DNA from: Azoarcus sp.
GTDB taxonomy: Bacteria; Pseudomonadota; Gammaproteobacteria; Burkholderiales; Rhodocyclaceae
Direction: 5' to 3'
Assembly: GCA_031259795.1 (NCBI GenBank)
Contig: JAIRLA010000086.1
Coordinates: 1-23,922 of the forward strand
Length of the DNA stretch: 23,922 bases
The notes under the pieces are model-generated. The model was not told where the DNA came from. It ran no database searches and saw nothing but the letters and a program-made list of their open reading frames with translations. Shown here one piece after another: positions 19,188 to 23,922 of the stretch. The first letter of the stretch is position 1. Each line of letters starts with the position of its first letter. The position numbers were made by a program, and so were the translations under genes.

Positions 19188-21269
19188 CAACAGCCTGACC
19201 GTATCTTCGCTCAGACTGGCATCGAAACGTTCGATCAAACCGCGCACGAACGGATCGCTTTCGAGCGCCGCCACGGCCCGCGCATGGCGCGCCTGACGGT
19301 CGATCTCGTCGCATTGCGCGGGCGTCTGCCCGGCAATGGCCCCAACCTCGAAATGCAAGTGCAACGGATGCCCCAGGGCGCGGGCAAGATCGCTCTCCAT
19401 GCGCGCAACCGCGGCGCGATTGGTTTCGAGCAAATAACGGTGAGTGGCCGACAGGCGCAGATCCAAGCGCTCGCCGCCGCACCCGATCCACTCGCAATGC
19501 TGCGCCAGTTCACGCGCCAGGCCGGACAACCCCAGCGCACGCACGACCCCGCGCCAGTCGCCGCATGCGAAAGCCGCCGCGACCGCCGCGCCGTCCTCTT
19601 CGATCGCCGCCGCGGGCGCACTCCGGGCGACGGGTTCTTCCGGAGCGGGAACGGACGCCGCACCGGCATCCACGGAACTTCCGTTCCCGGAAACCACCTC
19701 CGCAACACTTCGCGCCGAGCGAGACGGCGCCTCCTCCCGCTCCCGTGGAGCGCCTTCCCCCACCGGGCGCGGGAGAGGATTTCCCTGCCCGCCGTTCTCC
19801 CGTGGCATTTCTCTCTCCGGGGGGAAAGGGGCCTGCGGATTTTCGCGCACAGAAGCCTCTCCGCCATCTGGCGCGCCCCCAGCCGCCGCAACGCCCCCCG
19901 CGTCCCGCGCCGTCGCGGGCGTCGTCTCCCATGGCGGCGGCGCTTCCCACGGCGGCACATCCCCGCCGCGCGCGGACGCCAATGGCGCGGGCGGCGGTGC
20001 GGCGGCGGTCCGGGACGCCGCCGTATTCGCGGGAGAAGCCTCCGCGACGAACGGATGAACATTCTTCGCGCCGGACGCTGGCGCTTCCGCCGCCGCCTTT
20101 CTCTCCGGCGCGGGCGACGCGGGCAGGGGACGCGCCCTGCCGTTCGCGCCGCCGCCGGAGACGCCCGGCGATCCCAGCGCGGGCGGCTGTTCGGGACGGA
20201 ACGCCAGCAAGCGCAGCAGACTCATGGAAAAACCCGTGTATTCATCGGGGGCCAGCGCCAATTCGTCCCGCCCATGCACCGCGATCTGGTAGGCCAGTTG
20301 CAGGTACTCGGCGTCGAACCGTCCGGCATAATCGGCAAGCCGCGCCCGCTCGTGTCCGTCGGCCACCGCCGCCGGCGCGAACTGCACCAGCGCCACGCGC
20401 GCCAGCAGCGTCGACAATGCCTGCAAGGCGGCCTCGAACGACAGGCTGCGCGCCTCCATGCCGTCGGCCGCGGCGACCAGCGCCTCGGCATCGCCCGCCG
20501 CCAGCGCGTCGAGGATCGCATACAGATGATCGTCGCCCACGGCGCCGAGCATCTGCATGACCTGTTCTTCCGCCACCCGGCCCGCGCCGTGGGCGATGGC
20601 CTGGTCGAGCAGCGAGAGCGCGTCCCGCATCGAGCCATTGGCGGCGCGCGCCAGATGCCGCAACGCCCCCGCCTCGAACGGTACGGCCTCGGCTTCGAGG
20701 ATGCGCGCGAGATGTTCGGCGATCGGCCCCGGCGGCATCTGCTTGAGATTGAATTGCAGGCAGCGCGACAACACCGTGACCGGGATTTTCTGCGGATCGG
20801 TGGTGGCGAGGATGAACTTGACATGCTCGGGCGGCTCTTCGAGCGTCTTCAGCATGGCGTTGAACGCATGCCCGGTGAGCATGTGCACTTCGTCGATCAT
20901 GTAGACCTTGTAGCGCCCCGCCACCGGCGCGTACACAGCGCGATCGAGCAGCGCCGCCATGTCGTCGACGCCGCGGTTGGAGGCCGCGTCCATTTCGACA
21001 TAATCGGGAAAGCGGTCGGCATCGATGGCGCGGCAAGCGTCGCACTGTCCGCAAGGCGTGGCGCTCACCCCGGTCTCGCAATTGAGCGCCTTGGCGAGAA
21101 TGCGCGAAATCGTCGTCTTGCCCACCCCGCGCGTGCCGGTAAACAGCCACGCATGGTGCAAGCGCCCGGTGGCGAGCGCATGGGAGAGCGCCCGGACGAC
21201 ATGCTCCTGCCCGACCAGCGTCTCGAACGATTTGGGCCGCCACTTGCGCGCCAGCACTTGATAACTCAT
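19185..21269 (-). CDS. dnaX: DNA polymerase III subunit tau (and gamma)
   Basis: DnaX is the clamp-loader ATPase that also bridges the replisome. The 694-residue protein has the AAA+ core ([21 protein letters not shown]; Walker [10 protein letters not shown]; zinc-binding C...CGQCDAC; DEVHML; SRC finger in [10 protein letters not shown]), clamp-loader domain III to about 355, a long Pro/Ala/Gly/Glu linker (about 355-550) with PPWE motifs, and a tau C-terminal domain. I see no A/T-rich slippery heptamer for a gamma-producing frameshift. The linker at about 475-520 includes [17 protein letters not shown], which looks like a translated intergenic repeat. ATG 21269 fits the family start but has no Shine-Dalgarno; TAGAAT at 21278-21283 would give a very short leader. 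Confidence 0.96.
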   Translation of the reverse strand: MSYQVLARKWRPKSFETLVGQEHVVRALSHALATGRLHHAWLFTGTRGVGKTTISRILAKALNCETGVSATPCGQCDACRAIDADRFPDYVEMDAASNRGVDDMAALLDRAVYAPVAGRYKVYMIDEVHMLTGHAFNAMLKTLEEPPEHVKFILATTDPQKIPVTVLSRCLQFNLKQMPPGPIAEHLARILEAEAVPFEAGALRHLARAANGSMRDALSLLDQAIAHGAGRVAEEQVMQMLGAVGDDHLYAILDALAAGDAEALVAAADGMEARSLSFEAALQALSTLLARVALVQFAPAAVADGHERARLADYAGRFDAEYLQLAYQIAVHGRDELALAPDEYTGFSMSLLRLLAFRPEQPPALGSPGVSGGGANGRARPLPASPAPERKAAAEAPASGAKNVHPFVAEASPANTAASRTAAAPPPAPLASARGGDVPPWEAPPPWETTPATARDAGGVAAAGGAPDGGEASVRENPQAPFPPEREMPRENGGQGNPLPRPVGEGAPREREEAPSRSARSVAEVVSGNGSSVDAGAASVPAPEEPVARSAPAAAIEEDGAAVAAAFACGDWRGVVRALGLSGLARELAQHCEWIGCGGERLDLRLSATHRYLLETNRAAVARMESDLARALGHPLHLHFEVGAIAGQTPAQCDEIDRQARHARAVAALESDPFVRGLIERFDASLSEDTVRLL

Positions 21270-21294
21270 GGACGCGGATTCTAACGTGTGCGCC

Positions 21295-21323
21295 AAACAA
21301 AAGGGCGCCGCCTTGCGACGCCC
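21295..21323 (-). terminator. Intrinsic terminator of the SRP RNA gene
   Basis: The minus strand reads GGGCGTCGC-AAG-GCGGCGCCC followed by TTTTGTTT: a 9-bp stem with one G-U pair, a 3-base loop and a U-tract. It lies directly after the SRP RNA and 25 bases before the dnaX ATG. Confidence 0.8.
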
Positions 21324-21333
21324 CGGAATTCGG

Positions 21334-21433
21334 GTGGCGAGCCTGGCCCCCGGCACTTGCAGGGAGCGGCTGTGGCTGCTGCCTTCCGGCCCTGACCAGA
21401 TTCACCGCGCTGCAATGCGGGGAGACCCGCCAC
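21334..21433 (-). ncRNA. ffs: Small signal recognition particle RNA (4.5S)
   Basis: The RNA binds Ffh to target membrane proteins co-translationally. The conserved domain IV core is present on the minus strand as GTCAGGGCCGGAAGGCAGCA, corresponding to GUCAGGUCCGGAAGGAAGCA of the E. coli RNA, with the GGAA tetraloop and the asymmetric loop. The ends pair (TGGCGGGTC with GGCTCGCCA), giving a hairpin of about 100 nt, the usual bacterial size. The 5' end is set from the stem and the promoter and may be off by a few bases. Promoter, RNA and terminator form an independent unit upstream of dnaX. Confidence 0.93.
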
Positions 21434-21440
21434 GGAGGCG

Positions 21441-21468
21441 ATTGTAACAGCAAAGCCGCGCGGAGCAA
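21441..21468 (-). promoter_or_regulatory. Promoter of the SRP RNA gene
   Basis: On the minus strand, -35 TTGCTC (21463-21468) and -10 TACAAT (21441-21446) are separated by 16 bases. The -10 ends about 7 bases before the predicted RNA 5' end, so spacing fits a sigma-70 promoter. Confidence 0.7.
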
Positions 21469-21711
21469 GCATGCCCTGCCCGCTCCCCGTGCAGCCTTGC
21501 GCGGACGGACGAAACCGGCATATTTGTTGTCGATGCTCCAGCGGTCATATCCTCCGCTGCCGTTCCCGGCGCGAAGTTCCGGGCGGCGATCTCCGGGCCT
21601 TGACGGAAGAGCGCCCTGAATATACCGTTCGTTTTCCATTCATCCACCTGTTCACGATTTCCGCAAGCCTGACCCCCGGTCCTCGACAGGCGGGTTCCCA
21701 CAAGGAAAACC

Positions 21712-22884
21712 ATGGCGAAAAAGACGGTGCGCCGCGCGCTGGCGTCGATCGCGCTCGTGGCGGTACTGGCGATCGCAACGGGTTGTCATGTGATGCAAGC
21801 CATCGGAGACACGCCTTCCGGCGAAGAAATCGCGGCTTACGAAAAGCTGCCCTATTACCGGGACGGCCAGTTCCAAAGCCCCGTGCCCCTGATTTATTCG
21901 GGGCGCTCGTCCGCTCGCGGGCTTTCCGGTTTGCCGCGCTTTGCCTGGCGGCATCTTTCGCGCGCCATCGCCGGCAGCCCCAACGCGCCCGCCGCGCCGT
22001 TGCCCAAGGCCGCGCTCGACAAATCCTCTTTCGCCGCCACTCCCGCCGCCCTTGCCGCCTATTGGCTCGGACACTCTTCGCTCATCATCGAACTGGAAGG
22101 CAAACGATTGCTGGTCGACCCGGTGTTCGGCAATGCCGCGCCCGTTCCCGGCATCATGCGGCGCTACACCAGTGCGCCGCTGGCGCGCGAACACCTGCCG
22201 CCGCTCGATTATGTGCTGCTGACCCACGACCATTACGACCACCTCGAATACGCCACGATGCGCGCCTTGCGGGATCGGGAGGTGCAATTCATCGTCCCCT
22301 ACGGCGTCGGCGCGCACCTGCGCAAATGGGGCATCGCTCCCGGGCGCATCCACGAGACGGGCTGGGGCGAGGCCTATCACGCCGACGGCCTGACGTTCGC
22401 CTCGGAGCGCACCATCCATTTTTCCGGGCGGACGTTCGGCAGCCGCAACGCCTCCCTCTGGACATCATGGTCGCTCAAGGGGCGGCAATTCCGCGTCTTC
22501 ATCAGCGGCGACTCCGGCTATGGCGAACATTTCCGCGACATCGGCGCGAAACACGGCCCCTTCGATCTGGCGTTCATCGAAATCGATGCCTGGAACGAAG
22601 GCTGGCCCAGGACGCACATGTTTCCGGAAGAAGTCATCCGCGCCTATCACGACATCGGCGCGCGGGCGATGGCGCCCGTCCATTGGGGCGTCTTCGACCT
22701 CGCGGGCCATCCCTGGAACGAATCCATCAAACGGATCGCCGAACTCGCGGCGCAAGCGGGCGATGTAACCCTGCTCACGCCCCTCATGGGCGAAAGACTG
22801 GTTCCCGGCGAAAGCGTCACCGGAGCATGGTGGGAAACCGCCGGAGAAGAAAAACAAGAAAAGGAAACCCTCCCCCGCCCCTGA
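21712..22884 (+). CDS. NAPE-PLD/RomA-like metallo-beta-lactamase-fold hydrolase, membrane-anchored
   Basis: The 390-residue protein has an N-terminal export or anchor segment (LASIALVAVLAIATGC25); C25 is a possible lipidation site, although Ala at -3 is atypical. Metal ligands fit H172, H174, D176 and H177 (THDHYDHLE), H236 (TIHFSG), D267 (ISGDSGYG) and H324 (PVHWGVFD). The spacing resembles NAPE-hydrolysing phospholipase D and bacterial RomA-like proteins. It could be a periplasmic phosphodiesterase or lipase; the substrate is unknown. AAGGAAAACC precedes the ATG. The final residues (KETLPRP) and the stop codon are encoded by a palindromic repeat. The 278 bases upstream hold no gene; TTGACG (21600) and TATACC (21621) are a weak promoter candidate with 15-base spacing. 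Confidence 0.9.
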   Translation: MAKKTVRRALASIALVAVLAIATGCHVMQAIGDTPSGEEIAAYEKLPYYRDGQFQSPVPLIYSGRSSARGLSGLPRFAWRHLSRAIAGSPNAPAAPLPKAALDKSSFAATPAALAAYWLGHSSLIIELEGKRLLVDPVFGNAAPVPGIMRRYTSAPLAREHLPPLDYVLLTHDHYDHLEYATMRALRDREVQFIVPYGVGAHLRKWGIAPGRIHETGWGEAYHADGLTFASERTIHFSGRTFGSRNASLWTSWSLKGRQFRVFISGDSGYGEHFRDIGAKHGPFDLAFIEIDAWNEGWPRTHMFPEEVIRAYHDIGARAMAPVHWGVFDLAGHPWNESIKRIAELAAQAGDVTLLTPLMGERLVPGESVTGAWWETAGEEKQEKETLPRP

Positions 22885-23050
22885 CTAAAAAGGGGGAGGG
22901 AGGAAGGGAATGCCCGCCCACTTTCCGCCGCAAAGAAATCAGCGTCGCTTCGCTCCGTATGGAACGAAACCCTCTCCCGCCCCTGACGGGGCACCCTCCC
23001 CCGCAAGCGGGGGAGGGGACGGCAGGCGCCTCGCAGTGATGGGGGAGGGA
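22861..23050. repeat. Dispersed GC-rich palindromic repeats
   Basis: Two related copies begin GGAAACCCTCCCCCGCCCC (22863) and GAAACCCTCTCCCGCCCC (22967). The first contains CCTCCCCC...GGGGGAGG (about 22868-22899). The second leads into CCCTCCCCCGC-AA-GCGGGGGAGGG (22994-23017), a perfect 11-bp stem. A further GGGGGAGGG follows at 23041-23049. They fill the 195 bases between the hydrolase and autotransporter genes. The type resembles intergenic CCCTCTCCC...GGGAGAGGG elements recalled from proteobacteria. Confidence 0.7.
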
Positions 23051-23079
23051 TGCTTTCGCAATACCGTCCCTGTTTCCCG

Positions 23080-23922
23080 TCAGAAGCTGTAATTCACCCG
23101 CACGCTTCCTGTGCCGCCTTTGCGTTTGCCTGCGTAGCCTTGTGCGCTGATGTCCAGCGTCAGCGGGCCTCCCGGCGAGGGCGTGAAGCTCAGGCCCACG
23201 TCGAGTACGCCGGAGCTGCCCGCCGTCTCGGGCGTATCGAGCCGGTAGCCGTGGATGCTCGCTTTGGCCTTGCCGTCGAACTCGTGTTCCCAGGCCAGAC
23301 CGGCGTGGAGTTTCGCGCGTTGGCTCAGGTCGCGCCGCAGGGTCGCGCCTACGCGCGCGCGGTGCGAATTCACGTCATCGAACTTCACCGGCTCGCCCGT
23401 CGTCAGCCGCACCGTGTCCGCGCCCTGCTGGCTCCACAGGTATTGCCCGTAGGTTTGCAGCGAGGTGTGCGCGTTCAGTTTCCACAGGTAGCCCAGCCCG
23501 GCGTGCGCGCCCACGTAGGTCGATTCGCTCTTGTAGGCGGCCCGCCGCCCCCAGCCGTCGACCAGGTTGCGCGTTTTGTAGTCGAGTTCGACACGGCCCG
23601 CGCGCACGCTGGCTTCGCCGTAGAAGAGGCCGCGTTCCGTTTCGCTGAACTTCAGATGCGCGAGGAGACCGCCGCCGTTGTAGGTGGCGTCGCCCGCGCC
23701 GCGGACGCTGGCCGCGTTGGCGAAGCTGTTGTAGGTGCTGTAGTCGCCCTGGCCGTGCTCGAAGAAGCCGCCCAGCGTCACGGCGCCAAGCTCGGCCCCC
23801 GCGCCCGCCAGCAGCGTGTAGCCGTCGACTTCGATGCGCGAGCCGGTCTCGTGGCGCAGGCTGCCGCCGCCCACGACGACGAAGCCCTTGCCCCTGCCGC
23901 CGCTGGATTTGAGCGCGGCCAA
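23080..23922 (-). CDS. Autotransporter beta-barrel domain, 3' part (gene runs off the window)
   Basis: The visible 280 residues form the outer membrane translocator domain of a type V (classical) autotransporter. They alternate aromatic/hydrophobic and polar residues in about a dozen strands (for example GGGLLAHLKF, GLFYGEASVRAGRVELDYKTRN, STYVGAHAGLGYLWKLN, SLQTYGQYLWSQ, KLHAGLAWEHEFDG) and end in the outer membrane insertion signature RVNYSF with terminal Phe. The passenger and signal peptide lie beyond the right edge; the frame is open at the window end, so no start is assigned. The passenger function cannot be known from here. Confidence 0.88.
   Translation of the reverse strand: MAALKSSGGRGKGFVVVGGGSLRHETGSRIEVDGYTLLAGAGAELGAVTLGGFFEHGQGDYSTYNSFANAASVRGAGDATYNGGGLLAHLKFSETERGLFYGEASVRAGRVELDYKTRNLVDGWGRRAAYKSESTYVGAHAGLGYLWKLNAHTSLQTYGQYLWSQQGADTVRLTTGEPVKFDDVNSHRARVGATLRRDLSQRAKLHAGLAWEHEFDGKAKASIHGYRLDTPETAGSSGVLDVGLSFTPSPGGPLTLDISAQGYAGKRKGGTGSVRVNYSF

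Noticed and set aside
19185..21269. Programmed frameshift in dnaX to make gamma
   Set aside because: No run of A or T suitable as a slippery heptamer was seen in the coding strand, so I do not annotate one.
18780..21284. Long plus-strand open frame antisense to dnaX and ybaB
   Set aside because: No recognisable domain; it is a chance frame opposite conserved genes.
22861..23050. Possible CRISPR array or phage attachment site in the repeat-rich spacer
   Set aside because: Copies are palindromic, unevenly spaced and variable, with no regular spacers, no cas genes and no integrase or tRNA nearby.

Overview
This is a GC-rich stretch of a bacterial chromosome with compact, partly overlapping genes. 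The best fit is a betaproteobacterium, possibly Rhodocyclales or a relative. That rests on gene order recalled from the group (petABC followed by sspAB; SRP RNA followed by dnaX-ybaB-recR), a PVWY-type cytochrome b and the protein families present. The genus cannot be fixed from the sequence alone.

Left block (1-6454). A PilZ-like protein gene (+) converges on and overlaps a YihY/BrkB membrane protein gene (-). A small DUF2069 membrane protein gene (+) is divergent from yihY. Then come two minus-strand genes, the malic enzyme maeB and, upstream of it, ampD for muropeptide recycling.

Metal-efflux block (6455-13634). A 339-base gene-free stretch carries short dispersed repeats. It is followed by a plus-strand operon: a CzcI-like small periplasmic protein, a CzcC/TolC-type outer membrane factor, a small membrane-anchored His/Asp-rich periplasmic protein, a CzcB-type adaptor and a CzcA/CusA-type RND pump. 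The last four genes overlap or nearly abut, so they probably make one tripartite heavy-metal exporter with an accessory periplasmic domain protein. No regulator is encoded nearby.

Housekeeping block (13635-21433, all minus strand). From left to right: a bacteriohemerythrin, sspB, sspA, the cytochrome bc1 operon (petC, petB, petA), recR, ybaB, dnaX and the 4.5S SRP RNA. In transcription order there is an SRP RNA unit with its own promoter and terminator, then dnaX-ybaB-recR, then petA-petB-petC from a perfect TATAAT, a strong intrinsic terminator, then sspA-sspB, then the hemerythrin.

Right block (21434-23922). A NAPE-PLD-like metallo-beta-lactamase-fold protein (+) is followed by GC-rich palindromic repeats and by the 3' end of a large minus-strand autotransporter gene that runs off the window.

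I see no clearly new defence, mobile or biosynthetic system, no CRISPR array, no tRNA and no transposase. The most interesting features are a dispersed palindromic repeat family that appears to have entered coding sequence (the DnaX linker and the C-terminus of the metallo-hydrolase), the extra membrane-anchored protein and altered helix-4 motif of the metal exporter, and the strong terminator directly in front of sspA.
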